This document shows positions 26,077 through 39,171 of a stretch of 47,722 bases of DNA, in pieces. The stretch is taken from the NCBI GenBank assembly GCA_027450145.1, contig DAIDKH010000032.1, positions 1 to 47,722 of the forward strand, given 5' to 3'. Below the pieces are notes generated by a model. It was not told the origin of the DNA. It was given only the letters and a program-made list of their open reading frames with translations, and made no database searches. A program made the position numbers and the translations under genes. The stretch comes from Chthonomonadaceae bacterium. GTDB taxonomy: Bacteria; Armatimonadota; Chthonomonadetes; Chthonomonadales; Chthonomonadaceae. Numbering within the stretch: position 1 is the first letter of the stretch; every line of letters begins with the position of its first letter.

Positions 26077-26280
26077 CTATATATCGATGCCTTCCAGCTC
26101 CGAAATGACCGAATTCAGATCGTCAAGGATATTCTCAAAGTCGAATCCATTCTCGCTCTCCTGCCACTTTTCAGAACGCTCGTCGAAATATAACTGCATC
26201 TCGTTCTGCAACTCTTCGAGAGTTTTTAGCGCGCTTGACTTTAGGCTCCGCCAGTGCGAAGTGTTTGGTAAATTGCTCAA
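26077..26280 (-). CDS. Small acidic coiled-coil protein, conserved-hypothetical-like
   Basis: The best start is TTG at 26280, seven bases after AGGAG; upstream in-frame starts at 26307 and 26295 lack a ribosome site. The resulting 67-residue protein is helical and acidic. LKTLEELQNEMQLYFDERSE then KWQESENG and DFENILDDLNSVISELEGID resemble small uncharacterised proteins with an ERSEKWQES core that I recall from many genomes. There is no signal peptide. The convergent M16 gene and its terminator lie downstream. Confidence 0.65.
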   Translation of the reverse strand: MSNLPNTSHWRSLKSSALKTLEELQNEMQLYFDERSEKWQESENGFDFENILDDLNSVISELEGIDI

Positions 26281-26307
26281 TAACGATCTCCTCATGGAAC
26301 GGTACAA

Positions 26308-26675
26308 AAACCAAGCCCTAGACCCTAGTTACACGAGAACACGGGATTTAGTGACACCCTCGCACCGTTAGTTTACTGCACTTAATCCCGGGTTTAGGCG
26401 CCCATAAAGGTATACCAACAGCGGACTTCGGCTCTAACTATATCAATTAGTTAGTCCAATACAAAACTCATTCTTTCAACATTGCACGTTGAATATTTTT
26501 TCCATTCAAAGCTCGTTACCACTGCCACAATTCGGCCAGCCTTAATCTATGTCTCCAAAAATTCCTCTGCAGAACCAGCGACGTGGTACGAGATGTAAAT
26601 TAGGTTTGGCAGCCAACACCGCACGCGTCCGGTGCAGTTCCTCAATTTGCGCGAAAGTCTCACAGCCTCGAGCAG
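26308..26675. other. Intergenic stretch without recognised feature
   Basis: It lies between the small acidic protein gene and the end of the phosphoesterase gene. It should contain the promoter of the small gene. No clear hairpin, RNA gene or open frame was found. Confidence 0.5.
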
Positions 26676-29243
26676 CTACCGCAGCATGCGGGCGGTGAGT
26701 GTATGCACCACCGGGGGCACAGGGGTGTGCGCACCCTTTATCGAGTGCCATATAATTGCGTTAAGCAATTGTGAACTATTCTCATCGGCATGCCTAAAAT
26801 CCATATTCATACTTATTTTGGCGTCGTAAGATTTAGAGGAATTCAACGCGGCAACGATGTTTCTTCGCGGTAGTATGGCGCTAAAGGGAGTATCGTTCAT
26901 CGGTTGCGAAAGGAAATCATGAATTAAAGGAGCGTTGGCATCGTAGCGGCACATCGGCTTCATGTGAAGTAACGACTCAATGGTATGCAAAATAGAGTCA
27001 GTAGTATAAAAGTGATGGTCAATGCTATGTTGTGCGATGTACGGACTGATTACGTAGGCAGTTGATCTGTGACAGTCAACGTGGTCATAGCCGTTCTGCG
27101 CGTCATCTTCCACCACAAAAATTGCAGTCGATTTCCAGTAAGGACTATGGCTGACTGCCTGTACCACGCGCCCTACAGCGTAGTCGTTGTCTGCGACCAT
27201 CGCCTGTGGCGTTGCATATCCTGGTTTGGTGCCAATAGTGTGGTCTCTCATGAACCTCACCATCTCCAAAGCTGGAAGATCATTGTGCTTTACAAACTCG
27301 TGAAACTCTCTAAGCCACTCGGATACCCTGGAATTGCTGTGGTATTGACCATATTCTCCCCTCTGTGTAGGCGCCTTGCAGTCGTATTTTGCCCATGCAT
27401 CGCTGTCGGCAAAGTTGAACGTAAGCCTCCGGAAATTAAGATCTGTATGACCCACTAACCCGGGTTCGTCCGGGTGGTTGTCTGCAAGGACAACTCTTCC
27501 CGTTTTGGGATCTTTGTAGTTTCCGCCCTGTAGAAAAAAGCCGTAGTTTCTATAGCTCACGCCGGACCTTGCAGCGTCGTCCCACAAATACCCACCCGGT
27601 GCTTCGGTAACATCCGGGAGGCCCTCTCGGCTAACGGGAATCCCATTGACTACTCCACCAAAATCGTAGAACCGTCCCCTACCGCTGTAGTTATAGGGCA
27701 CATTGCGCTCAACGTACTCACTCGCCATTCCCTCAGTACACCAGTACCAGCCGTCTGTAGAAACTTCGGCACTGCAGTAGTAGTTGTCTAGCAAAACAAA
27801 CCGCAAAGCAAGTGCGTGCTGATTGGGCGTGACCATTTTACCAAATGTGCAGAGAGAGGGATCTCCATTTCCCTGCGGAATATCACCTAGAACCTGGTCG
27901 TAAGTCCGGTTCTCTTTGATGATGTAGATAACGTGCTTTATACCGGTTTTAGGCAGAGGAGTATCGTCCTCCGCACGATTATTGGCAGCAACCTCGGCGC
28001 TCAGTCGTGCCAGATCTACCTGCTTCGGGGAAGCAATCACCTGCACAGTTCCCTCAAGGATATTTTCTATGTACCGTCCCCAACCACCCGATGGACCTTG
28101 GTCCTTACCGTTGGAGCGCTTGGCTTGGTAGCCCTTCGCGTTGGCTATGAACAACCGACCACCCACAGAAGCTACTGCGGTGGGATACCAGCCCGTCGGT
28201 ACCTCTCCGAGCAGCTTAAGGCGCCAGTGTGAAATTGCAAACACGGCCACTGCATTTTTATCGGCCAGGGTAACATACAGCCTCGTTTGGGCCCGGTTTA
28301 GGGCCAGGCCGGTGGGTGTAACTCCGGGCAAACCCGATCGACCCCGCAACGATTCAGTCTGCAGCACATGATCGTTGAGTGTGTTAATGATACTCACCGA
28401 ACCTGAAGCGGCATTTGCAACAAACAGATGCGTTTGGCGGGCATCTAGCAGTAGAGCGATTGGATGGTCACCTGTTCGAATGTTCCTTACGATGTGCGCC
28501 GGTTCGCTGCTGCCGACGTAGACATCGGAAACAACGCCATCGCGTTCACTGCTAACATACACCTTTTGATCGGCATCCGGTCCTTTCGTCACCGCGGTAA
28601 CAGCATACGAAAAGCCGGGCGTGGGCACCAAAGTTACACTTCGCCTGCCTGTGGTCTTCATGATCGCAAGTGAGCTAGGTAAGCCCTTGCTGGTTGTGGT
28701 CTCATTGTTGGTAACGTAAATTCGCCGACCTGAACCGCTGACTGCGATGCCTGCCGCGAAAATCGGATGGGAGGCGCTCTGTGGAGAAGCTTGGAGCTCA
28801 ACTCCAGTAAAGGAAATGCGACCTCGTCCGTTCAGCGCGTATTCGCCAATAGTCCCTGCGGACCCATAGGAGACGTACAGGCGGTAGCTGCCGTCCTTTC
28901 GAGCGTTGGGCGCGAACGCCAGGCCGTAGTAGAGGTTTAGCTTTTTATGGTCATGCCAGTTAGCGTGGCGCACTCCAATCTGTGACACTACCGCGCCGGT
29001 CTTGCAGTCGATCACCGACAGATATTCGCGGAAACCCGTATCTGTCACTACCAGGTAACGACCGTCAGGTGAACCTACCATGTTACAGGGAAAACTACCT
29101 ACGAAGTCCTGTCGGCCCTCAGGGGAGATTCGCTCACCAGTTGGCAGCCGATGGCCCGGCGAAGTGGAGGCTTCAGTTGAAATGCGTGTTAAGAGGACCA
29201 GGCACGCTGTAAGAATGCCGAAACGGATCCAAGTTCTACCCAT
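26676..29243 (-). CDS. Secreted YncE-like beta-propeller/phosphoesterase fusion
   Basis: The protein is 855 residues from ATG 29243, eight bases after GAGGAG. An upstream in-frame extension to 29309 has no ribosome site. A signal peptide (about 1-26) leads into a seven-bladed propeller with YVTN-type repeats (RIYVTNNET, KVYVSSERDG, HLFVANAASGSVSIINT, RLYVTLADKNAVAVF) to about residue 425. The C-terminal half is a PF04185/alkaline-phosphatase-like domain starting KHVIYIIKENRTYDQVLGD, with VVEDDAQNGYDHVDCHRS carrying metal-site Asp and His residues. It probably hydrolyses phosphate esters outside the cell. Pho-box-like repeats sit at its promoter, supporting induction under phosphate starvation. 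Confidence 0.88.
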   Translation of the reverse strand: MGRTWIRFGILTACLVLLTRISTEASTSPGHRLPTGERISPEGRQDFVGSFPCNMVGSPDGRYLVVTDTGFREYLSVIDCKTGAVVSQIGVRHANWHDHKKLNLYYGLAFAPNARKDGSYRLYVSYGSAGTIGEYALNGRGRISFTGVELQASPQSASHPIFAAGIAVSGSGRRIYVTNNETTTSKGLPSSLAIMKTTGRRSVTLVPTPGFSYAVTAVTKGPDADQKVYVSSERDGVVSDVYVGSSEPAHIVRNIRTGDHPIALLLDARQTHLFVANAASGSVSIINTLNDHVLQTESLRGRSGLPGVTPTGLALNRAQTRLYVTLADKNAVAVFAISHWRLKLLGEVPTGWYPTAVASVGGRLFIANAKGYQAKRSNGKDQGPSGGWGRYIENILEGTVQVIASPKQVDLARLSAEVAANNRAEDDTPLPKTGIKHVIYIIKENRTYDQVLGDIPQGNGDPSLCTFGKMVTPNQHALALRFVLLDNYYCSAEVSTDGWYWCTEGMASEYVERNVPYNYSGRGRFYDFGGVVNGIPVSREGLPDVTEAPGGYLWDDAARSGVSYRNYGFFLQGGNYKDPKTGRVVLADNHPDEPGLVGHTDLNFRRLTFNFADSDAWAKYDCKAPTQRGEYGQYHSNSRVSEWLREFHEFVKHNDLPALEMVRFMRDHTIGTKPGYATPQAMVADNDYAVGRVVQAVSHSPYWKSTAIFVVEDDAQNGYDHVDCHRSTAYVISPYIAQHSIDHHFYTTDSILHTIESLLHMKPMCRYDANAPLIHDFLSQPMNDTPFSAILPRRNIVAALNSSKSYDAKISMNMDFRHADENSSQLLNAIIWHSIKGAHTPVPPVVHTLTARMLR

Positions 29244-29307
29244 AAACACTGCTCCTCGCGGGCCCTTGATGGCACATCTCTTATTGACTGGTTTTACATA
29301 CCAGAAC

Positions 29308-29362
29308 ATTGTAACCGCCCTCTGTCATGTAACTATTAACAAACCATTAAGATTTCATTAAC
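29308..29362 (-). promoter_or_regulatory. Pho-box-like triple repeat and -10 box
   Basis: On the minus strand, GTTAATGA (29362-29355), CTTAATGG (29351-29344) and GTTAATAG (29340-29333) are 8-base units repeating every 11 bases with 3-base spacers. This is the layout of PhoB-family binding sites, closest to the PyTTAAPyPy(T/A) form described in cyanobacteria. A weaker fourth unit, CATGACAG, follows in phase. TACAAT at 29313-29308 is a likely -10 box. Confidence 0.6.
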
Positions 29363-29494
29363 AGGTTGGGCACAGCAATACGGTTATGACATGCGCGTTA
29401 AGACTGTTGGCTCGTGTGATACGTCGTGTGGTTGCCGAGGTTGAACCGCATTGTTACGGGCTACCTACAGCGGCGTAGAGGATAGTGCTTGTCG

Positions 29495-30529
29495 TTACTG
29501 CCTTTCTAGAAGCTCGGCGATATCAGTATGGCCACCGTGACGCGCCCAGCCTGCCGGTGTACCACCCCATAATGGCTCGATTACCTGGTTGGATGCACCT
29601 CGGCTCATCAACAGTTCGACTAACCTTCTAAAGCCTCGGTTAGCCGCCTCATGCAGCGCAGTTCGTGGCGATACCCAGTCGCAAGGTGTAACTAGCAGGT
29701 CTCCGCTAGCTCCTGCGTCCAGCAAAATAACTGCAATTTCGTAATGGTTGTGTACAACTGCATAGGTGAGCGCTCGTTCCACCAGTTCGCGGGCAGGTGC
29801 TTCATGCAGGCACCTATGCACGAGTTCCACGTCGCCCAGCCCTGCCGCATGCCTAAGGTCCACTCGTGCGCCCCTGCCTGCAAGCGCGCGCGCTGTACCA
29901 AGCCCACAATTCCAGAGTGGTAAGGACAGCACATCCGGGTCATCCAACAGATCAGTCATTGCGCCATGCTGCGATAACAGGTCAATGATCGACAGAGATA
30001 CCCCCGCATCGGAGACCTGCTTCGAGGTGATTACCAATCCTATCGTATTCGACTTTCGCAGATCTCCGCATAGCGCGTTGGGATCCGCACCACACTTCAG
30101 CAAGGACTTGATAACCTCCAAAATATTAGGAGGCAATGCACACCGAATTGGGTTACCCGCGATATGGTGCAGCAACATCGCCCCAGCGAAATAACCGCTT
30201 TCATACCACTCGCCCTTTGTACAACGGTATGAGATTAGTTGCGGATACCTTGTCAACAAATCGTTCAGAAGCTTTACGTCACCGCTGTCCAGTGCGTCCA
30301 CCGCCGCCAGGAAGTGGACGTGGTCTTTTAACGCCACCCAGCTGGTGAAGCTGCTCTCCCTGGCGATAACCAAAAGCGCATCGTTCAGGTCGATCTGTCC
30401 GCTGCTAGTGCGGCCAGCCGCCTCGGGTCCGTGGCTTTCAAAGCGGCTTAATGCATCGGGCGAACCAGCACGAGCCTGACGAAGCAGCTCACGAGCCTCG
30501 GATTCATACCGGCCAAGGTCTACGTCCAT
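29495..30529 (-). CDS. Ankyrin-repeat protein
   Basis: The 344-residue protein has no signal peptide. Ankyrin repeats are clearest after residue 120: NILEVIKSLLKCGADPNALC, DVELVHRCLHEAP, HYEIAVILLDAGASGDLL, and TALHEAANRGFRRLVELLMSRGAS followed by TPAGWARHGGHTDIAELL. The first 80 residues contain a SSFTSWVALKDHV segment seen in bacterial ankyrin proteins with a short helical N-terminal region. The ATG at 30529 has AGGAGG upstream but 16 bases away, so the start is uncertain. It is probably a protein-interaction adaptor with unknown partners. Confidence 0.88.
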   Translation of the reverse strand: MDVDLGRYESEARELLRQARAGSPDALSRFESHGPEAAGRTSSGQIDLNDALLVIARESSFTSWVALKDHVHFLAAVDALDSGDVKLLNDLLTRYPQLISYRCTKGEWYESGYFAGAMLLHHIAGNPIRCALPPNILEVIKSLLKCGADPNALCGDLRKSNTIGLVITSKQVSDAGVSLSIIDLLSQHGAMTDLLDDPDVLSLPLWNCGLGTARALAGRGARVDLRHAAGLGDVELVHRCLHEAPARELVERALTYAVVHNHYEIAVILLDAGASGDLLVTPCDWVSPRTALHEAANRGFRRLVELLMSRGASNQVIEPLWGGTPAGWARHGGHTDIAELLERQ

Positions 30530-30763
30530 AGGTTCAGATATCTTGCCTCCTGTCGCATCTAGCCATGGACCGGTTGCTGCTAGCCAGAGTACAACGCAAT
30601 CATTGTTTCACACGGTAGAGAATTCAACGGTTTGATCTGGCTCCCTTGGTAGACCATAGCAAAATCCCACCAGGGGTGCACACTTTAGCTCTCTCGCCGC
30701 TACATTCAAATCCGCGGTCCAGAGTTTGGCGGTCGACATGCAGGCTGGCGGTATTATCGTCCT

Positions 30764-30808
30764 GGTGAATGTCCCCTTGCACTAGTCAACTGCAAGGGGA
30801 CATTCACC
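30764..30808 (-). terminator. Perfect 18-bp hairpin after the CE6 esterase gene
   Basis: GGTGAATGTCCCCTTGCA (30764-30781) and TGCAAGGGGACATTCACC (30791-30808) pair perfectly around nine bases, starting two bases past the stop at 30811. No U-tract follows. It closes the hemicellulose locus as a strong stem, perhaps a terminator or 3'-end stabiliser. Confidence 0.6.
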
Positions 30809-30810
30809 GC

Positions 30811-31659
30811 CTACTTGGTTGAGCTAACCGGATAACCGAGCAGTGACAGCATTTTGTCACCGTAGCGTGTGCCAAATTCACGGTATCCAGCAGGAGTAAA
30901 ATGCAGGTGATCTGGTCGGCAGGGGCACCCGGCTGATGAGATAACGTAGCAGTTTGGTATTGTTTGGGGAAGCGTGTCTATAATGGCGTTCATACTTGCA
31001 CAGGCGCCATTTTCGTCAGCGTTCACCACTTCGCCGGCGAGCAGAGGGACATTAGCAGGATTCAGGTGCAGGTCCTTAATCAGGTCGTCATAAACAGATT
31101 TGACTTTACTGGGCCAGTTAACATCGCCGGTGTTAGACTCACCCTGGTGCAGCAATATGCCCTTTATAACCCCTGTCTTCTGTGCTATCCTCGCCATATC
31201 AACCAGTCGCTGATAGGGGTCACCGCCGTACGCTGCGATAATCCCCTTCATCCAGGAAGGTGCAGTCTCTGAATATGCCTTGTACTGATCCTTCTCAAAC
31301 ATCTCAATTTTGCATCCGGCAACGGCGACATTAATGATGCCAACCCGAATATTCTTGGGAAGATGGGCAACGAGGGTACGGCCGAAATAATCACAAGGAC
31401 TAATCCCTGTACCAGGGCGGGCGAGCGGCGGCACAGCAGTGTACCAATGGCCCATTTTGCGTTGCATTTCTGTAAAGTCAACAGCGGCCATCATTTCGAA
31501 ACGAGGGTCGATCGGCCCCATATCCTGTTGCTCTACACCGGGAAACCCTTCCATGTTGGATTGCCCAAACGCAAGGAAGACGTAGAAGTTCTTATTTTGT
31601 GCGACAGCTGATACATTGAGAAAGAGCATTGCAGCTAAGACGAGAAGTCCTGTTCTCAT
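30811..31659 (-). CDS. Secreted SGNH acetyl esterase (CE6/SASA family)
   Basis: The 282-residue protein has a signal peptide ending near AVAQN. The SGNH blocks are FLAFGQSNMEG (catalytic Ser), VAGCKIEMF (Gly), LLHQGESNTGD (Asn) and PDHLHFTPAGYREFG (Asp/His). This arrangement is that of sialate-O-acetylesterase-like and CE6 acetylxylan esterases. It would remove acetyl groups from xylan or xyloglucan oligosaccharides outside the cell. It is last in the hemicellulose locus, 51 bases after the single CE1 gene, and is closed by a hairpin. Confidence 0.9.
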   Translation of the reverse strand: MRTGLLVLAAMLFLNVSAVAQNKNFYVFLAFGQSNMEGFPGVEQQDMGPIDPRFEMMAAVDFTEMQRKMGHWYTAVPPLARPGTGISPCDYFGRTLVAHLPKNIRVGIINVAVAGCKIEMFEKDQYKAYSETAPSWMKGIIAAYGGDPYQRLVDMARIAQKTGVIKGILLHQGESNTGDVNWPSKVKSVYDDLIKDLHLNPANVPLLAGEVVNADENGACASMNAIIDTLPQTIPNCYVISSAGCPCRPDHLHFTPAGYREFGTRYGDKMLSLLGYPVSSTK

Positions 31660-31710
31660 TCATACAACCTTTCTAATCGACTTGATATTGTTCGCTCACG
31701 CCATACAAGG

Positions 31711-32820
<1,110 letters not shown>

Positions 32821-32903
32821 TCACACCAAGGAAAAGCCGCGTAGAAAAACTCTCGAATTGCTGCACTATGTTAAAAGTAAGCGCGAAAGTGCCGTCAAGG
32901 ATC

Positions 32904-35066
<2,163 letters not shown>

Positions 35067-35127
35067 TTACAATGGGAATGTGCGGGCGTCTAGCCGAAGG
35101 GCAACGCACCGCCCTTGCGAAGGCGGC

Positions 35128-36504
35128 CTATTTGCCAAACTGCCACCATGCGAAATTGAAAGCACCTGAGCCCGGTTGACGGTTGAAGACGAAATAGAGA
35201 TCGTGAACGCCCTCTGCGCCCTGAATGTCTGAATGGAGCACTTTCCACGCATCCGCTCCGCCGGTATCGGGAACAGTTACGGTGGCTATCACAGGGCCGT
35301 TAACACTGTCCAGGTGAACAACAATGGAAGAACCCGAGGACTCACTCGCGGCATTCAGGGCAAGCGACCTGGCACCGCGGGCGCCAAAATCGACGTTCTC
35401 CACCTTGATGTAGGCTCCGTTCTGCTCGCCTGTCACACAGACCCCTGCACCAGACAAATTCTCCGTGTGAATTCCACTTTCCCAGGCAATAGTTGCCGCC
35501 CTAGTCCTCTTGAACGGATCTAGATGAGCTATAGGCGGCGCGCCCTTGCGGGTAGGTAGAATGGTGGGAAATGAACCGTCCGGGTTGTACTTGAACTCCT
35601 CAACACAGACGGATCGATCAAAGCCTCCCCCACCGGGCAGCGCTTGATTATGATAGAAGAAGTAGGAGTGCCCTTTGTAGTCAATCACACCGGGATGATT
35701 GGTAAACGCCAGGTGTGGAAGGTGATTAGGCATGATAATGCCGCGATAGGTCCAGGGGCCGGTTGGTCCAGGGCTCGTGGAATAGGCGATGAATTCCGGT
35801 ATACCTCCTGCCGCGTACACCAGGTAGTACAAATTGCCCCGTCTGTAGAACCACGGTCCTTCCACATAGAGCGACCGTCTATGCTTTAAACCTGGACCTT
35901 TACCAAATGCAGCCGGTGTAAGCGGTACCTTTACAATACCAACCTTCTGGTCATAGGAGATCATATCTCGGTTGAGCTTTACGTAGAAAAGTTGTGAATT
36001 GCCCCAGTAAAGGTATGCCTGTCCATCTCGATCAATGAAGACTGTTGGGTCAATATCCGCTGGACTTATATGCACCAGCGGGTGCCCAAGCGCATCGTGG
36101 AAAGGCCCCTCCGGTCTGTTGGCAACGGCTACCCCAACAGACATGCCAACACCCTTCTGCGTCATAGGTGCGTAGCAGTAGTATTTCCCATTGCGCTGTA
36201 TGACCTGTGGCGCCCATGCATCACGCGCTGCCCACGAGAAGGTCTTGAGCGATAGAGGCGAACCTTCGTCCGTCCAGTTGACCATATCGGAGGACGTGTA
36301 TAAACGCCAATCTTTCATTACAAACCAGGTTGCATGGTCCTCGTCGTGATCGGTGTACAGGTAGACCTTCCCATGTATCACCACGGGAGCGGGATCCGCA
36401 GTATACCTTGTCTGTATGATAGGGTTGTCCGCCCGTGCAGCCGGCAGGAGCGTTAGAGCATAACTAAGTGTGAGCAGCGATGGCAGTAGTTTACTGGTCT
36501 TCAT
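35128..36504 (-). CDS. Secreted GH43 arabinofuranosidase/xylosidase with CBM6-like domain
   Basis: The protein is 458 residues from ATG 36504, five bases after GGAG. A signal peptide ends near ARADN. The five-bladed GH43 domain shows the three family acids in YTADPAPVV (base Asp), SPADIDPTVF (pKa Asp) and SLYVEGPWFY (acid Glu). From about residue 325 a beta-sandwich follows, with GGADAWKVLHSDIQGAEGVHDLYFVF and a Trp-rich end, typical of CBM6 on xylan-active enzymes. It would release arabinose or xylose from arabinoxylan. Exact subfamily and specificity cannot be told from motifs. Confidence 0.92.
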   Translation of the reverse strand: MKTSKLLPSLLTLSYALTLLPAARADNPIIQTRYTADPAPVVIHGKVYLYTDHDEDHATWFVMKDWRLYTSSDMVNWTDEGSPLSLKTFSWAARDAWAPQVIQRNGKYYCYAPMTQKGVGMSVGVAVANRPEGPFHDALGHPLVHISPADIDPTVFIDRDGQAYLYWGNSQLFYVKLNRDMISYDQKVGIVKVPLTPAAFGKGPGLKHRRSLYVEGPWFYRRGNLYYLVYAAGGIPEFIAYSTSPGPTGPWTYRGIIMPNHLPHLAFTNHPGVIDYKGHSYFFYHNQALPGGGGFDRSVCVEEFKYNPDGSFPTILPTRKGAPPIAHLDPFKRTRAATIAWESGIHTENLSGAGVCVTGEQNGAYIKVENVDFGARGARSLALNAASESSGSSIVVHLDSVNGPVIATVTVPDTGGADAWKVLHSDIQGAEGVHDLYFVFNRQPGSGAFNFAWWQFGK

Positions 36505-36624
36505 TGTTCTCCAGTCCGGGCGATGTATGTAATTGCGCCACAATTCAAGGCGTCAAATGATAGGCAGGCATCTTCAAGCATTCGCACCAGGCCCACAAAA
36601 AGGTGAGCCTGGTGCCGCTAACTT

Positions 36625-38985
36625 CTACGGCAGCACGGTAAGTTCGGCAGCACTCACCGCGTCGGTTCCATCCACGTTCGAGAGCGCAGTAAAGCGGAAA
36701 TACCGCGCCTCCACTGGTTTGAAATAGACTTCCTGAGCGGTTGGGTTATTCTTCACATTATCGAATCGCCCGTTTTCAATCTCTGTGGTCCACTTATTCC
36801 CGTCAACACTGGTTTCAAACCGAAAGGTGTTCACCGTTCCGATCGATTGACCATCCTGTCGAGGTAAGTAAACAAACCCAGCGATTCTTAGTGTGCGCTG
36901 CATATCCACGGTGATGACGTGAGGCATGGGACCACTAGCCGCCCATAACGTCGCAGGATTGCCGTCAATGGCGTGATTGGCGCTGCCCCAATCGGTAGCC
37001 GATTGGGTGTCGACACTAATAACCTTCCAGCCCAGAGGAATGTAGCCCGGGTACGATTTTTCGGCGACCATGCCTAGGTCACCCGTCGCCGTGATACACG
37101 CGGCGTACACAATACCGCCCTGTGGGAGCGAAAGAGGCGACCGGTACACTGTGGAATGAACAGTGGGCATTTCGCCGTTTACGGTGTAAACCATGGTGAG
37201 ATTATCCGCGTTGCGCATGGTAACAGCACCTTCGGCATCTCGGTCAGATAGTATCGGTGGCGCAATGAGTTCTGCCTGTTTGTAAAGAGCCAGCACCGCA
37301 AGCGTGGGCTCCAGGCGCGAGCGAGCGATGCTAATTCGCACACGGTCTGTGGTTATTGGGGAGTGCAATCGCAGCAGCCGCTTGTGCCCAACCGTAGTCT
37401 GTTGGTCTACCGTTGTCCACAGCCCATTGGTCCAAGCTTCCACGCTGAACTGTTCAATACGTTGACCACGGTGGTCGACCGCTTCCTGCAGGCAGACAAC
37501 GTCGAACGTGGTGGGTTGCGCCAGTTGAAGCGTGAGCAGGCCCGTAGTGTGCCCCTGGGCAGCCTCCCACCAGGTATCAAGGCTTCCATCCATCGCGTGG
37601 GACGGCTGATGCGCCTTATCTGACGTGTCTGCGGTGAGCGTGCCTCCCTCGGCAAGGTTTTTGTCAAAGGTCGCGGCGATTACTTGTGCCATTTGCCGCA
37701 CGGCGGTTACCTGAATGTCTGGAATAAGGCCCCGCGTATTTGGCGAAAGGTTGAGGAGCCAGTTGCAATTGCGACCAACTGAGGCGTAGTAGTTATTGAT
37801 AAGATCAGCAGCCGTGCGGCACGGCTTGCCTGCGGCCCAAAACCACCCATAGAGAATGGGCATGTCCGCTTCTGCAGGGTACCACCACAGGTAGGAACCC
37901 GGTACCAATTTTGCGTTGCTGCCCAGGTCCTCTGCAGTCATGTCGGGCCACGTGCAGTCCTGCGGAGCTTCTGGAAGGGGTACTACGCTCCATTCGGTCG
38001 TCCTGCCAATACCACCCTCGTTGCCAACCCATCGCGCATCCGGCCCCTTTCCAAAGATGACGGCCTGCGGCTGAAGATGACGGATGAGATCATACCAGGC
38101 CTGGTAATCATAGGTTTCGTGTACACTGGGATCGGGATTGGCGCCGTCGAACCACACCTCTTCGATGGGACCGTACTGCGTGAGGAGCTCATAGAGCTGG
38201 TTAAGGAAGTAGCGGTTGTAGTCATTCACCACGTACTCGTAGCTTTTGAAGCCGTGCGGCGGGGTGCGCCCTTTCGAGGGCTGTCGTGTGAATTCTGCGG
38301 GATCGGTTGGTATCACAGACTTTACGGCCTCACTTCCATTGCCGTAATAGCCAGAGGGGTTGGTCGGATTTGTGCGGAGCTGGAACAGGTCTGCAGGTGA
38401 GAGGTAGACGCCCATTTTGATGCCATGTCGGTGAGCTGCCTCGGCTACCTCCCGCACTTCGTCCCCTTTGCCGTCACGCCAGGGACTGGAAGCAACGGTA
38501 TGCGCAGTGTATCGGCTTGGCCACACGCAGAACCCGTCGTGGTGCTTGCACACCAAAATAACCATACGCCCACCGCCATCCTTGATGGTGCGCACCCATT
38601 GATCCGCATTCAGTTCGGTAGGATTGTAAATTGAGGGGCTTTCATGCCCGCTTCCCCACTCCACACCATTAAACGTGTTCGGCCCGAAATGGATAAAGAA
38701 TTCCCGCTCAAGCCTCATCCAGGCGGTTTGATTCGGCCGAGGAAGAACCTTCGCGGCTTTCTCAATTATCACCGCCTCTGAGTCACCGTTGGCGATAAAC
38801 TGAACGTCGGAGTAAGGGATTGAGGGTAACGAGTTCGTGTCATTACTATTCATGGTTGTGCTCGCATCTGTTGGAAGTGGAATACCCAGCCCAAGGGCAC
38901 CGATGCCCACGGCTTTTAATAGGCGCCGCCGCGTAAGTGACCGCTTATTATCTGCCCGACGGTTATTTTTATCGTTGTTGGTCAT
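36625..38985 (-). CDS. Secreted GH29 alpha-L-fucosidase, multidomain
   Basis: The protein is 786 residues from ATG 38985, eight bases after AGGA. A twin-arginine signal (SLTRRRLLKAVGIGALGLG) shows export in folded form. The GH29 barrel spans about 75-440, with FFIHFGPNTFNGVEWG, CKHHDGFCVWPS and the nucleophile Asp in EEVWFDGANPD. An F5/8-type beta-sandwich (about 445-585), a chitobiase-like C-terminal domain with MVYTVNGEMPT, and a second F5/8-type domain (about 650-786) follow. It would remove terminal fucose, for example from fucosylated xyloglucan side chains. Confidence 0.92.
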   Translation of the reverse strand: MTNNDKNNRRADNKRSLTRRRLLKAVGIGALGLGIPLPTDASTTMNSNDTNSLPSIPYSDVQFIANGDSEAVIIEKAAKVLPRPNQTAWMRLEREFFIHFGPNTFNGVEWGSGHESPSIYNPTELNADQWVRTIKDGGGRMVILVCKHHDGFCVWPSRYTAHTVASSPWRDGKGDEVREVAEAAHRHGIKMGVYLSPADLFQLRTNPTNPSGYYGNGSEAVKSVIPTDPAEFTRQPSKGRTPPHGFKSYEYVVNDYNRYFLNQLYELLTQYGPIEEVWFDGANPDPSVHETYDYQAWYDLIRHLQPQAVIFGKGPDARWVGNEGGIGRTTEWSVVPLPEAPQDCTWPDMTAEDLGSNAKLVPGSYLWWYPAEADMPILYGWFWAAGKPCRTAADLINNYYASVGRNCNWLLNLSPNTRGLIPDIQVTAVRQMAQVIAATFDKNLAEGGTLTADTSDKAHQPSHAMDGSLDTWWEAAQGHTTGLLTLQLAQPTTFDVVCLQEAVDHRGQRIEQFSVEAWTNGLWTTVDQQTTVGHKRLLRLHSPITTDRVRISIARSRLEPTLAVLALYKQAELIAPPILSDRDAEGAVTMRNADNLTMVYTVNGEMPTVHSTVYRSPLSLPQGGIVYAACITATGDLGMVAEKSYPGYIPLGWKVISVDTQSATDWGSANHAIDGNPATLWAASGPMPHVITVDMQRTLRIAGFVYLPRQDGQSIGTVNTFRFETSVDGNKWTTEIENGRFDNVKNNPTAQEVYFKPVEARYFRFTALSNVDGTDAVSAAELTVLP

Positions 38986-39171
38986 AGCGATTTTCCTGTA
39001 CATTGGTCTGCGGTTAGCGTTGAATGAGAACGCGTAATCGATGAACGGAGCCTTGTGGTGAAGTTTCTACCGGCACCCCAGTGTCACTCTTTTCCCATCC
39101 GTCTGCAACAAAATTAAGCAGGGCTACAGTTTATACCTCCTGAAGCGCACCACGCTCGATGGCGTGGCGGT

